Below the pieces are notes generated by a model. It saw nothing but the letters and a program-made list of their open reading frames with translations. It did no database searches and was not told the origin of the DNA. A DNA stretch of 34,029 nucleotides, from assembly GCA_000436835.1 (NCBI GenBank), contig FR889157.1, positions 26,115 to 60,143 on the forward strand, in the 5' to 3' direction. Of the stretch, positions 1 through 7,860 are shown in pieces. This DNA is from Eubacterium sp. CAG:251. Its GTDB lineage: Bacteria; Bacillota; Clostridia; Oscillospirales; Acutalibacteraceae. Position 1 is the stretch's first letter. Each line of letters begins with the position of its first letter. Position numbers and translations under genes: made by a program.

Positions 1-79
1 CAAAAGCTTGAGATAAGGGAATAATAAAAATAATTAATCATATTAAATAATATAGAATAACTGTAAATGGAGAAAAGCT

Positions 80-1888
80 ATGTGTGGAATTATTGGTTAC
101 ATTGGATATGACAATGCAAAAAATGTATTAATCAAAGGACTTAAATCACTTGAATACCGTGGATATGACAGCGCCGGTATAGCGGTATTGAAAAACAATA
201 AGTGTGAGATAACAAAATGCAAGGGCAGAGTGAGCGCTCTTGAGGAAAAGGTTAAAAATATTGAAGCCACAGCAGGAATCGGACATACACGCTGGGCTAC
301 GCACGGCAAGGTGAGCGACGAAAATTCGCACCCTCACAAATTCGGTAAAGTTACGCTTGTGCACAACGGAATCATTGAAAACTATGAGGCACTTCGTGAC
401 AGCTTGGGAATTGAAACAAAGCTTAAAAGTGAAACAGACAGCGAGGTTATCGCCGCACTTATTGACAGGCAGTTTGAAAAATATCAAAACTGCGAAAAGG
501 CAATAATCGAAAGTGTAAAAATGCTTCAAGGCACCTTTGCGCTTGCGATTATTTTTGACGGAGAAAACGAAAATATTTATGCCACGAGAAACGTCAGTCC
601 GATTGTTTGCAATCAAAACGAAAAGGGAGCCTATATCGCTTCGGACATTATAGCCATTGGGCAATACAGCAGGGATTATTTTGTTTTGCCTGAAATGACG
701 GTTGCAAAAATATCTAAAAATAAAATTGAAATAAAGGACTTTTCAGGCAACGAAATTAAGCCCCAAATGCTGAAACTCGATTGGGATATAAACGAAAGCA
801 CCAAAGGCGGATATCCTTTTTATATGGAAAAGGAAATTTGCGAGCAGCCGAAGGTTTTAAAGAAAACAATTGAAAAAAGAATTGTTGATTTTCTGCCTGA
901 CTTCAGAGATGACGGAATTGACGACAGCTTATTTAAAAACTGCCGTGATATTTCTGTTATTGCGTGCGGAACGGCTATGCACGCAGGTCTTATCGGCAAG
1001 CACATTATTGAAAACACGTGTGAAATACCCGTCAATGTTTATATGGCAAGCGAATTTATCTATTCAAACCCTATTATAAACAAGGATACGCTTGTAATTT
1101 GCGTTTCGCAAAGCGGAGAAACAATTGACACCCTTGAAGCGCTAAAATATGCGCAGAAAAAAGGCGCAAAAAGTCTTGCGATAGTCAACGTAAAAGGCTC
1201 GTCAATTGCAAGGCAGAGCGACTTTGTTATTTACACCGAGGCAGGCCCTGAAATTGCGGTTGCGTCAACGAAAGCGTACACCACTCAGGTTGCGATTTTT
1301 TATCTTATCACGGCAAGGCTTGCTTACATCAGGAAAAATCTCAACTATGAGGGAGTTACTAAATTTATCGGTGAACTTCAAAAGCTTCCGAGTGCCGCAG
1401 AGGATATACTAAAGCGTAAAAATGAAATTCATCTGCTTGCAAAAAAGCTGTTGTCAAACGAGCATACCTTTATGATTGGCAGGGGGCTTGACTATCCGTC
1501 ACTTCTTGAAGCATCGCTTAAATTAAAGGAAATTTCGTATATTCACAGTGAGGCTTTTGCATCGGGAGAGCTGAAACACGGCACAATTGCGCTTATCACA
1601 AGCGGCACGCCCGTTATTGCGCTTATGACTCAAAGATATTTAGCCACAAAGCAAATGTCAAACATTAAAGAAGTTCTTTCCCGCAAGGCGGAAGTAATTA
1701 CCTTTATCAAAAAATCGCTTGTTAACAAAGATATCAAGTGTGATTTTGTACTTCCCGATTTAGACGACGATTTTATGGCAGTGCCGAGTGTGATTGCACT
1801 TCAACTTCTCGCCTATTACGTTTCAAGCGATAAAGGGCTTGACGTTGATAAACCGAGAAACCTTGCAAAAGTTGTCACGGTAGAGTAA
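80..1888 (+). CDS. glmS: Glutamine--fructose-6-phosphate aminotransferase (isomerizing)
   Basis: Makes glucosamine-6-phosphate from fructose-6-phosphate and glutamine, the first committed step to UDP-GlcNAc and peptidoglycan, in the cytosol. The 602-residue length is normal. The protein opens MCGIIGYIG, so Cys2 becomes the N-terminal nucleophile of the glutaminase domain (about residues 1-220); GHTRWATHG and HNGIIENY are glutaminase signatures. Two SIS sugar-isomerase domains follow (about 285-420 and 455-590; SQSGETIDT lies in the first), and the chain ends in the typical KPRNLAKVVTVE tail. A GGAG lies before the ATG. Only 79 bases of leader are in the window and no glmS ribozyme core is recognisable there; one could lie further upstream. 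No terminator is seen before the next gene, so read-through is possible. Confidence 0.97.
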   Translation: MCGIIGYIGYDNAKNVLIKGLKSLEYRGYDSAGIAVLKNNKCEITKCKGRVSALEEKVKNIEATAGIGHTRWATHGKVSDENSHPHKFGKVTLVHNGIIENYEALRDSLGIETKLKSETDSEVIAALIDRQFEKYQNCEKAIIESVKMLQGTFALAIIFDGENENIYATRNVSPIVCNQNEKGAYIASDIIAIGQYSRDYFVLPEMTVAKISKNKIEIKDFSGNEIKPQMLKLDWDINESTKGGYPFYMEKEICEQPKVLKKTIEKRIVDFLPDFRDDGIDDSLFKNCRDISVIACGTAMHAGLIGKHIIENTCEIPVNVYMASEFIYSNPIINKDTLVICVSQSGETIDTLEALKYAQKKGAKSLAIVNVKGSSIARQSDFVIYTEAGPEIAVASTKAYTTQVAIFYLITARLAYIRKNLNYEGVTKFIGELQKLPSAAEDILKRKNEIHLLAKKLLSNEHTFMIGRGLDYPSLLEASLKLKEISYIHSEAFASGELKHGTIALITSGTPVIALMTQRYLATKQMSNIKEVLSRKAEVITFIKKSLVNKDIKCDFVLPDLDDDFMAVPSVIALQLLAYYVSSDKGLDVDKPRNLAKVVTVE

Positions 1889-1962
1889 AATCAAACTGTA
1901 AAACATTAAAAAACGAAAAGCTTTGCAAACGCACTATTATAATCAAAAATCAAGGAGAGATT

Positions 1963-2925
1963 ATGCCATATTTATTTGCACATTTCAGAGAAAAACTCAC
2001 ACCCGACGGAGAGCAGATTTACTTTGCAGTCAGCAAAAACGGTTATGATTTCACCGCAGTAAACGGCTCAAAGCCTGTTATCACCTGCGACAAGGGAGAA
2101 ATGGGTTGCCGTGATATTGACGTTATAAGACTAAAGGACAATTCGTTTGTTTTTATCGCAACCGACCTTTGCATAGTAAATCGAATGGACGAAAATCACA
2201 ACGTAAATTGGGCTGATATATCGTCAAACGGAAGTAAATTTATTTCCCTTTGGAGAAGTGACGATTTAGTTCATTTTACCCCGCAAGAATTAAAATATTT
2301 CGGCAGGGACGATTTCGGCTGTATTTGGGCGCCTGAGATTTTTTATGACGAGGCGACAGACGATTATATTATCCATTTCAGCGCAACCGTCAAGGCGGAC
2401 AATTTTCAAAAAATGGCAATTTATTACACCAAAACAAAGGATTTTGAAAGCTTCACCTATCCAAAATTATTTTTTGAAAAAGAGTGTAGTGTTTTTGATT
2501 CTCATTTGGTTAAAATTGACGACACGTATCACCTTTTTTATAAAACCTGTGCAAAGCCGCTGATGAATATGCACGAAACGTCAAAAGACCTTTTCACCAC
2601 TTGGCATCACGATTTTGATTTTCAAAATTATATGGCAAACCTTTACCGTCCCGGCTCACACGAGGCAGCAACTACATATATCCTCCCCGACGGAAAATGG
2701 TGCTTAATGCTTGACTTTTTTGGCTGTGAAAAGGAAAAAATGGGTTATGTTCCCTTTATAAGCGAAAAAGCAGGCGACGCCCATTTTCATCAGGTAAATC
2801 AGCTTTTTTCATTCCCCTACGGCTTCAAGCACGGCAAAGTAATTGAAATCAGCGATGAGGAATATAAAAAAATATTGAGTTTTTTCAATAATAAGGATGG
2901 AGATGCGAGCTTGCGAGCAGACTGA
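1963..2925 (+). CDS. Glycoside hydrolase family 43-like protein (beta-xylosidase/arabinofuranosidase type)
   Basis: Probably a cytosolic five-bladed beta-propeller glycosidase acting on plant-derived arabinosides or xylosides; substrate cannot be read from sequence. There is no signal peptide. Family-like blocks: YLFAHF and QIYFAVSKNGYDF at the N-terminus, CRDIDVI...FIATD (50-68), WAPEIFYD (122-129), SVFDSHLVK (176-184) and GSHEAATTY (231-239). By analogy with GH43, Asp179 would be the pKa-modulating acid, Glu234 the general acid and Asp51 a candidate base; the last assignment is least sure because relatives usually read RDP here. An AAGGAG ribosome site precedes the ATG. The last residues (GDASLRAD) are encoded by the left arm of a palindromic repeat, so the native C-terminus may have been replaced. 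The DUF559 gene starts 11 bases downstream. Confidence 0.8.
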   Translation: MPYLFAHFREKLTPDGEQIYFAVSKNGYDFTAVNGSKPVITCDKGEMGCRDIDVIRLKDNSFVFIATDLCIVNRMDENHNVNWADISSNGSKFISLWRSDDLVHFTPQELKYFGRDDFGCIWAPEIFYDEATDDYIIHFSATVKADNFQKMAIYYTKTKDFESFTYPKLFFEKECSVFDSHLVKIDDTYHLFYKTCAKPLMNMHETSKDLFTTWHHDFDFQNYMANLYRPGSHEAATTYILPDGKWCLMLDFFGCEKEKMGYVPFISEKAGDAHFHQVNQLFSFPYGFKHGKVIEISDEEYKKILSFFNNKDGDASLRAD

Positions 2926-2931
2926 GGGATT
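2905..2931. repeat. Left arm of palindromic repeat framing the DUF559 gene
   Basis: Ends in GACTGAGGGATT (2920-2931), the exact reverse complement of AATCCCTCAGTC at 3283-3294. It covers the last codons and stop of the GH43 gene, and its GAGGG supplies the only plausible ribosome binding site for the DUF559 gene (ATG at 2937). It looks like half of the fuller unit found on the right side. Confidence 0.7.
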
Positions 2932-2936
2932 AAAAT

Positions 2937-3305
2937 ATGAAATATAATCATAACAAAAATCTTGTTTCAAATGCGAAAGAATTACGCAAAAATATGACTA
3001 AAGAGGAACGGCATTTATGGTATGACTATTTACGAAATAAAGACATTAGATTTGTTCGTCAAAAAATCATAGGTAATTATATTGTCGATTTCTATTGTGC
3101 AAAAGCAAGCTTAGTAATTGAGTTAGACGGTTCACAACATTATGAGGACAGGGGCATTGAGTATGATACCCAAAGAACAAAATACCTTGAACAATGTGGA
3201 CTTACCGTAGTCAGAATACCAAACAATGAAATTAATTCTAACTTTAACGGAGTCTGCGATTATTTGGATGATCTGATTTTAAAATCCCTCAGTCAGCTTC
3301 GCTGA
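2937..3305 (+). CDS. DUF559 / Vsr-like endonuclease-domain protein
   Basis: A 122-residue single-domain protein of the DUF559 family, which belongs to the PD-(D/E)xK nuclease-like superfamily and is related to very-short-patch-repair endonucleases. The core is visible: KNMTKEERHLWYDYLR at the N-terminus, a FVRQKIIGNYIVDFYC strand with Asp51, then LVIELDGSQHY with Glu62, Asp64 and His68, and a late TVVRIPNNE strand. Target and role are unknown for the family; activity here is inference. The gene is framed by inverted copies of a palindromic repeat: the left arm gives its GAGGG ribosome site, the right arm encodes its last residues (SLSQLR) and stop and then forms a terminator-like hairpin. This suggests a self-contained, repeat-mobilised cassette rather than a resident gene. 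Confidence 0.8.
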   Translation: MKYNHNKNLVSNAKELRKNMTKEERHLWYDYLRNKDIRFVRQKIIGNYIVDFYCAKASLVIELDGSQHYEDRGIEYDTQRTKYLEQCGLTVVRIPNNEINSNFNGVCDYLDDLILKSLSQLR

Positions 3306-3384
3306 CAGCTCCCTTTACAAGGGAGCCTCTTTTTTTGCCTCCCTTGTAAAGGGAGGGGGACCACGCTTGCGTGGTGGAGGGATT
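3283..3384. repeat. Palindromic repeat unit with three hairpins
   Basis: The outer inverted ends are AATCCCTC (3283-3290) and GAGGGATT (3377-3384). Inside are a TCAGC-TTC-GCTGA hairpin, a large hairpin in which CTCCCTTTACAAGGGAG and CCTCCCTTGTAAAGGGAGG pair around a run of T (about 3308-3354; each arm can also fold on itself), and a CCACGC-TT-GCGTGG hairpin. The first hairpin carries the DUF559 stop codon. Such units are typical of dispersed non-coding repeats in gut Clostridia; copy number cannot be judged from one window. Confidence 0.75.
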
Positions 3385-3453
3385 ACAAAAAAACAAAAAG
3401 CGTACTTGATTCAGGAAAATGCTTTACACGCAATGATATAAAGAATATTAATT

Positions 3454-3482
3454 CAGTCACCAAAATGGTGGCTGTTTTTTTA
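3454..3482 (+). terminator. Rho-independent terminator
   Basis: CAGTCACCA, a 3-base loop and TGGTGGCTG (one G-T pair) are followed by a run of T. It ends transcription coming from the DUF559 side and isolates the next gene pair. Confidence 0.75.
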
Positions 3483-3511
3483 TTTAGTGACAAAATTCGA
3501 CAAAATATGAT

Positions 3512-3530
3512 AGACTATATATAGTATAAT
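3512..3530 (+). promoter_or_regulatory. Promoter -10 with operator-like palindrome (56-residue gene)
   Basis: A perfect 12-bp palindrome ACTATATATAGT (3514-3525) abuts a TATAAT -10 box (3525-3530). No good -35 is present at normal spacing. The same layout recurs before the XRE gene at 3704-3738, so the small repressor there is the obvious candidate ligand. Confidence 0.45.
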
Positions 3531-3552
3531 GCAATCAAAGGAGGTAATAATT

Positions 3553-3723
3553 ATGAATTACAAAAAAATCTTAAAACAAATAGCGCAGGAAAATAACGTA
3601 TCAACCGAATACGTTGAAAACGAAATGAAAAAAGCAATTTCAGGGGCAGGATATGATATTCCTGTAAAACTGTTTGTAGAGCTTTGCGCAATTTCAGTTA
3701 AAAAGACTATAAATAGTAAATAG
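3553..3723 (+). CDS. Small hypothetical protein, Spo0A C-terminus-like helix repeat
   Basis: A 56-residue protein whose start is fixed by AAGGAGGT at 3538-3545; an in-frame ATG eight codons earlier lacks a ribosome site. The stretch KILKQIAQENNVSTEYVENEMKKAI resembles the pattern of helices at the end of the Spo0A DNA-binding domain (IA-x-x-x-x-T-x-x-x-V-E-x-x-I-x-x-AI), a resemblance often seen in short clostridial proteins. It is too short to be a response regulator and has no receiver domain. It sits directly before a small XRE repressor and has a nearly identical promoter-operator arrangement, so the two are probably co-regulated. Function is unknown. Confidence 0.6.
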   Translation: MNYKKILKQIAQENNVSTEYVENEMKKAISGAGYDIPVKLFVELCAISVKKTINSK

Positions 3724-3738
3724 TATAATATATAGTCT
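3704..3738 (+). promoter_or_regulatory. Promoter and operator-like repeats before the XRE gene
   Basis: ACTATAAATAGT (3706-3717) is the near-copy of the palindrome at 3514-3525, again followed by TAGTATAAT with a TATAAT -10 box at 3724-3729. A third, inverted copy of the half-site (TATATAGTCT, 3729-3738) lies just downstream. Autoregulation by the encoded repressor is inferred. Confidence 0.45.
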
Positions 3739-3787
3739 AATCATTCTTAATAAAATTGGTAATATAATTTTGTTAGGAGTGATGGCT

Positions 3788-4030
3788 TTGGACATTGCAC
3801 AGGCAACTAAGGAAAGAATTGAAGAATTGTGCGAGAAAAAGAAAATAAATTTTTGCCGACTTGCAACAATATCGGGTATTCCGTACACTACAATTAAATC
3901 GATTATTTACGGCCAAAGCAAAAATCCGGGAATAACAACAATCAAAAAAATTTGTGACGGCCTTGAAATAAGCGTTACGGATTTTTTTGACACAGAAACA
4001 TTTAAAAATTTAGAACAGGAAATTAAATAA
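3788..4030 (+). CDS. Small XRE-family (Cro/CI-type) transcriptional regulator
   Basis: An 80-residue protein that is essentially one helix-turn-helix domain: ATKERIEELCEKKKIN, then FCRLATISGIPYTTIKSII as the HTH, and LEISVTDFFD at the end. The TTG start at 3788 is chosen because AGGAG (3775-3779) is 8 bases upstream of it but only 2 bases before the in-frame ATG at 3782. It has no ligand or dimerisation domain beyond the HTH. Relatives are phage-type repressors or toxin-antitoxin regulators, but no toxin gene accompanies it. Palindromes in front of this gene and of its small neighbour suggest it represses both. Confidence 0.8.
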   Translation: MDIAQATKERIEELCEKKKINFCRLATISGIPYTTIKSIIYGQSKNPGITTIKKICDGLEISVTDFFDTETFKNLEQEIK

Positions 4031-4041
4031 ATTATATAACG

Positions 4042-4103
4042 GTCGACCGACGGTCGCCCCTACGTCGTTGAAAGAAAATGTCGTAGGGGCGATTATTAAT
4101 CGC
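4042..4103. repeat. GCCCCTAC-type palindromic repeat
   Basis: TCGCCCCTACG (4054-4064) and CGTAGGGGCGA (4082-4092) are a perfect 11-bp inverted pair; GCGATT-ATT-AATCGC (4089-4103) adds a second hairpin. The core GGTCGCCCCTACG recurs at 18273-18284. The internal TTGAAAGAAA is similar to TCGAAAGAAA in the copies at 18287 and, inverted, 25017. Confidence 0.7.
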
Positions 4104-4118
4104 CCGCAATAACAAAAA

Positions 4119-4149
4119 AGCGATGGAAATTCAAATTTCCAACGCTTTT
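4119..4149. terminator. Bidirectional terminator between XRE gene and elyC
   Basis: AGCGATGGAAAT pairs with ATTTCCAACGCT (one mismatch), with a run of T on the plus side and, read on the minus strand, a T-rich tail. It lies between convergent genes and can serve both. Confidence 0.75.
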
Positions 4150-4150
4150 T

Positions 4151-4864
4151 TTATTTTATCTTTTCATTTATCAATGCCATAAGTTCCCTTACAAGAAAGG
4201 TCGGCAAATAAAGCGGTTCGGTTTTGGAGCTGATTGAGGCAAAGCTCAAGCCGTTTTTTTCGCAAATATGCTTTGCTCTGAGCTGATGATATTCGCTTGT
4301 GACAATCGCAACGCTTGTATCAAAGCCGTTTTCGTCAATAATTTTCTTTGAAAAGCGGATATTTTCATCGGTCGAGGTGGAAAGTTCCTCGCAAAAAAGC
4401 CTGCTTTGCGCAATTCCCCTGTCCGTCAAAAGCTTTTTAAGGCAAGCGGCTTCGCTGATATTTTCATCATTACCCTGACCGCCGCTTAAAATTGCAACAC
4501 AATCAGGATTTTTAAGCAGATAAAAATATGCGGCATCTGCCCTTTTTTGAAGTGCAAGGCTTGGAACATCGCCCTTTACCCTACATCCCAAAACTATTAA
4601 CGTTTTTTGGTTTGTTGCAGTATTTTTGCCGAATTTCATAACGTAAGCGCAGGCAAAAATCAAAATAAGCGAAACAACGAACAGCGCAAAAACGGTATAT
4701 CTTTGGGCGGTAAAACTCATTTTATTATAAAACAAGCCCTCTGCGCCGAAGCACAGCCCCAAAAGCACACCTGCCGCCATACCTAAATTATGAACGCCCG
4801 TGGATATAGGAAATATGAAAATTATTAAAAGCAAAACCGCAATAATTAAAGATATAATTTGCAT
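4151..4864 (-). CDS. ElyC/SanA/YdcF family membrane protein (DUF218)
   Basis: A 237-residue envelope protein. Three hydrophobic segments lie in the first 75 residues or so (IISLIIAVLLLIIFIF, GMAAGVLLGLCFGAEG, YTVFALFVVSLILIFACAYV), followed by a DUF218 domain: TLIVLGCRVKGDVPS, AILSGGQGNDENISEA, STSTDENIRFSKK and VTSEYHQLRAKHI. The conserved Gly, Asp/Glu and His residues are those expected for the family. E. coli ElyC and SanA affect envelope integrity and lipid-carrier use; the chemical activity is not settled, so only the family is called. The start overlaps the serS stop by one base (TAATG), which implies translational coupling at the end of the parA-parB-serS operon. Confidence 0.85.
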   Translation of the reverse strand: MQIISLIIAVLLLIIFIFPISTGVHNLGMAAGVLLGLCFGAEGLFYNKMSFTAQRYTVFALFVVSLILIFACAYVMKFGKNTATNQKTLIVLGCRVKGDVPSLALQKRADAAYFYLLKNPDCVAILSGGQGNDENISEAACLKKLLTDRGIAQSRLFCEELSTSTDENIRFSKKIIDENGFDTSVAIVTSEYHQLRAKHICEKNGLSFASISSKTEPLYLPTFLVRELMALINEKIK

Positions 4865-6150
4865 TATTTCTTAGGAACAATTCTGTCCTTGCCGCCCATA
4901 TACATACGAAGTGCCTCTGGAATAAGAACGCTGCCGTCAGCTTGAAGATTATTTTCAAGAAAAGCGATAAGCATTCTCGGAGGAGCAACTACCGTATTAT
5001 TAAGCGTATGAGCAAGGTAATTTCCGTTTTCACCCTTTATTCTGATTTTAAGTCTGCGAGCCTGTGCATCGGTAAGATTTGAGCAAGAGCCTACCTCAAA
5101 ATATTTCTTCTGTCTTGGTGACCAAGCCTCAACGTCAACACTCTTAACCTTAAGGTCTGCAAGGTCGCCTGAGCAACATTCAAGAGTACGAACAGGAATA
5201 TCAAGGCTTCTGAAAAGGTCAACCGTATTCTTCCAAAGCTTATCAAACCACATTTTTGACTCCTCAGGCTTACAAACAACAACCATTTCCTGCTTTTCAA
5301 ACTGATGAATTCTGTAAACACCACGTTCTTCGATACCGTGCGCACCCTTTTCCTTACGGAAACAAGGAGAATAAGAAGTAAGAGTAAGCGGAAGCTTTTC
5401 TTCAGGAGTGATTGTATCAATAAACTTACCGATCATTGAATGTTCGCTTGTTCCGATAAGATAAAGGTCCTCACCCTCTATTTTATACATCATTGCGTCC
5501 ATTTCTTCAAAGCTCATAACTCCTGTTACTACGTTTGAACGAATCATAAACGGAGGCACAACATAAGTAAATCCCCTGTCAATCATAAAATCTCTTGCAT
5601 AGCTGATAACTGCAGAATGAAGTCTTGCGATATCGCCCATAAGATAATAAAAACCGTTGCCTGCAACTCTGCCTGCGGCTTCAAGGTCGATGCCGTCAAA
5701 GCTTTCCATAATATCTGTATGATAAGGGATTTCATAATCGGGAACAACCGGCTCACCGAAGCGCTCAACCTCAACGTTTTCGCTGTCGTCCTTACCGATT
5801 GGAACGCTGTCCTCGATAATATTAGGAATAGACATCATAATTGAGGTAACCTTTTCGTTAAGTTCCTTTTCCTTAGCACCAAGCTCTTCAAGTTCCTGTG
5901 CCTGAGCCGTAACCTTTTCACGAATTGCCATAGCCTCGTCTTTTTTGCCCTGAGCCATAAGTGCGCCGATTTCCTTAGAAAGCTTGTTTCTGTTTGCACG
6001 AAGCTCATCAGCCTTAGCCATTGACGCTCTACGCTGCTCATCAAGTTCAATTACCTCGTCAACAAGCGGTAATTTCTTATCCTGAAACTTCTTTTTGATA
6101 TTTTCCTTTACAACGTCAGGATTTTCTCTTAAAAATTTAATGTCAATCAT
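4864..6150 (-). CDS. serS: Seryl-tRNA synthetase
   Basis: Charges tRNA-Ser (and tRNA-Sec where present) with serine in the cytosol. The 428-residue length is normal. The N-terminal arm is a long coiled coil (about 30-105), followed by the class II catalytic core: TSEHSMIG, the motif 2 region PCFRKEKGAHG...YRIHQFEKQEMV, and motif 3 PPRMLIAFLEN. The motif 3 context reads NNTVVAPPRMLIAFLEN rather than the more common bacterial G-x-A-x-x-R pattern, so this belongs to a divergent SerRS branch. The ATG lies three bases after the parB stop, and its AGGAG ribosome site is inside the last parB codons. Confidence 0.96.
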   Translation of the reverse strand: MIDIKFLRENPDVVKENIKKKFQDKKLPLVDEVIELDEQRRASMAKADELRANRNKLSKEIGALMAQGKKDEAMAIREKVTAQAQELEELGAKEKELNEKVTSIMMSIPNIIEDSVPIGKDDSENVEVERFGEPVVPDYEIPYHTDIMESFDGIDLEAAGRVAGNGFYYLMGDIARLHSAVISYARDFMIDRGFTYVVPPFMIRSNVVTGVMSFEEMDAMMYKIEGEDLYLIGTSEHSMIGKFIDTITPEEKLPLTLTSYSPCFRKEKGAHGIEERGVYRIHQFEKQEMVVVCKPEESKMWFDKLWKNTVDLFRSLDIPVRTLECCSGDLADLKVKSVDVEAWSPRQKKYFEVGSCSNLTDAQARRLKIRIKGENGNYLAHTLNNTVVAPPRMLIAFLENNLQADGSVLIPEALRMYMGGKDRIVPKK

Positions 6151-6153
6151 TTT

Positions 6154-7005
6154 TTATTCTCCTAATTTATTTGCAATTTCTTTTAAATCATCGGCGGAGT
6201 AAAACTCTATTTCAAGAGTTCCCTTTCCTCTGCCGTTATATACCTTAACCTTTCTGCCGAGAACTTCCGTAAGCGTAAGCTCAACCTCATCATAAAAGCT
6301 GTCACGTCTTTTGCTCTTTCTTTTTGCAGACGGTGAGGTTTTTTCACTCGTTTTTGCTAAACGTTCTACATCACGAACAGTAAGATTATTTTTAACGATA
6401 TTTTGAGCAACCTCATAAATCATTGCCTCGTTATCAAAAGACAGAAGCGCCCTTGCGTGACCTGCGCTAATTTCGCCGTTTTTAGTCATATCTCGCACTT
6501 CCTGCGGCAATTTAAGAAGTCGCAAAGCGTTTGCTATAGCCGGACGTGATTTGCCTACCGAGGTTGCAACCTCTTCTTGTGTGAAACCGCAACGGTCAAT
6601 AAGAGCCTGCAAACCCTCCGCCTCTTCAATCGGATTGAGGTCCTCACGCTGCAAATTCTCAATTATTGCGATTTCCATTGTTTCAACGTCAGAAAGTTCC
6701 TTCACAACAACAGGAACTTCTTTAAGCCCTGCCATTCGTGACGCTCTCCAACGTCTTTCGCCGGCAACAAGCTGATATCCGCCTGTCACAAGCGGTCTGA
6801 CAAGAAGCGGTTGAAGCACACCGTGCTGAGTAATACTGTCGGCAAGCTCCTGCAAAGCGCCCTCGTCAAAAGTCTTTCTCGGCTGCTCTTTATTAGGCAT
6901 AATCTCGTTGAGCGGCAACGTGTTTGTTGCTACCATTTCGTCAACCGAGTTTTCAAGCATAAGGGCACTTAACCCTTTACCGAGACCTGATTGCTTTTTA
7001 GCCAT
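6154..7005 (-). CDS. parB: Chromosome-partitioning protein ParB (Spo0J)
   Basis: Loads at parS sites and slides on DNA as a CTP-dependent clamp, recruiting condensin and stimulating ParA. The 283 residues hold an N-terminal ParB/Srx CTPase domain with EQPRKTF, GVLQPLLVRP and the CTP-binding GERRWRA box, IIENLQREDLNPIEEA, a central HTH (TQEEVATSVGKSRPAIANALRLL) and SAGHARALL, then a short C-terminal dimerisation domain (EVELTLTEVLGRKVKVY). Three parS sites lie upstream of parA in this window. It is more similar in layout to Spo0J than the second paralogue here (noc), and its position after parA settles the name. Confidence 0.96.
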   Translation of the reverse strand: MAKKQSGLGKGLSALMLENSVDEMVATNTLPLNEIMPNKEQPRKTFDEGALQELADSITQHGVLQPLLVRPLVTGGYQLVAGERRWRASRMAGLKEVPVVVKELSDVETMEIAIIENLQREDLNPIEEAEGLQALIDRCGFTQEEVATSVGKSRPAIANALRLLKLPQEVRDMTKNGEISAGHARALLSFDNEAMIYEVAQNIVKNNLTVRDVERLAKTSEKTSPSAKRKSKRRDSFYDEVELTLTEVLGRKVKVYNGRGKGTLEIEFYSADDLKEIANKLGE

Positions 7006-7077
7006 TATTCTCCTCCTATTTAGAGTTTATGTTAAATCCCTCACATAAATTTACAAATTCAACATATTGTTACATAT

Positions 7078-7839
7078 TTACTGTTTTTTCAAAAATTCAT
7101 CTGCAAATTTTTTATATGCAAAAGCGGGTTTAGAGTATTTTTCATAATAAAAGATAGGTTTGCCAAAACTCGGTGCTTCGGCAAGCTTAACACTTCGTGG
7201 AATAGTTGTTTTATACGCTTTATTAGGAAAATACTGATTAACTTCATCAATAACCTGCGAATTAAGCTTAAGACGTGTATCATACATTGTATAAAGCACA
7301 CCTTCAAGCTCCAAATGCTCGTTGTAATGTTGTTTAACTGTTCTGACTGTTCCCAAAAGCTGACTCAATCCCTCTAACGCATAATATTCGCATTGCAACG
7401 GCACAATAAGTGTATCAGAAGCAGTCAAAGCATTAAGCGAAAGAAGCCCTAAGCTTGGCGGACAATCAATAATAATATAATCATATTCCATTACGAGCGG
7501 AGCAAGTGCTTTTTTAAGCGCTTTAAATCTGTTTTCTTCCTCTGCAAGCTCAAGTTCTGCACCTGCAAGGTTCATATTGGCAGGGAGGACTGAAAGATTT
7601 TTAAATTCCGTCTTAATAACTATGTCTTTAGCAGCTTCGTCATTAATAAGGATATCATACGTAGATTTTTCTATTTCTGTTTTATCTATGCCGACACCGC
7701 TTGTTGTGTTACCCTGAGGGTCAAGGTCAACAAGAAGTGTTTTCTTTCCTTTTAAACCGAGGGCGGCAGCAAAGTTTACGCAAGTGGTAGTTTTTCCTAC
7801 TCCGCCTTTTTGGTTAAATATAGATACGGTTTTTCCCAT
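7078..7839 (-). CDS. parA: Chromosome-partitioning ATPase ParA (Soj)
   Basis: DNA-binding ATPase that acts with ParB in origin segregation and, in Bacillus, also controls DnaA. The 253 residues show the deviant Walker A KGGVGKTT (11-18), LVDLDPQGNTTSG (switch I/A' region) and YDYIIIDCPPSLGLLSLNAL (Walker B). There is no N-terminal HTH, so it is the chromosomal short type rather than a plasmid ParA. GGAGGTGAACGT precedes the ATG. A strong sigma-A type promoter at 7861-7889 drives it, with one parS site two bases beyond the -35, so ParB binding could feed back on expression. Confidence 0.96.
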   Translation of the reverse strand: MGKTVSIFNQKGGVGKTTTCVNFAAALGLKGKKTLLVDLDPQGNTTSGVGIDKTEIEKSTYDILINDEAAKDIVIKTEFKNLSVLPANMNLAGAELELAEEENRFKALKKALAPLVMEYDYIIIDCPPSLGLLSLNALTASDTLIVPLQCEYYALEGLSQLLGTVRTVKQHYNEHLELEGVLYTMYDTRLKLNSQVIDEVNQYFPNKAYKTTIPRSVKLAEAPSFGKPIFYYEKYSKPAFAYKKFADEFLKKQ

Positions 7840-7860
7840 ACGTTCACCTCCGTATTGAAG

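Noticed and set aside
1..79. Possible glmS ribozyme or leader regulation
   Set aside because: Too little leader is in the window, and no ribozyme core sequence is recognisable in it.
3305..3390. CRISPR-like repeat
   Set aside because: The repeats are nested inverted hairpins, not direct repeats with spacers, and no cas genes are present.
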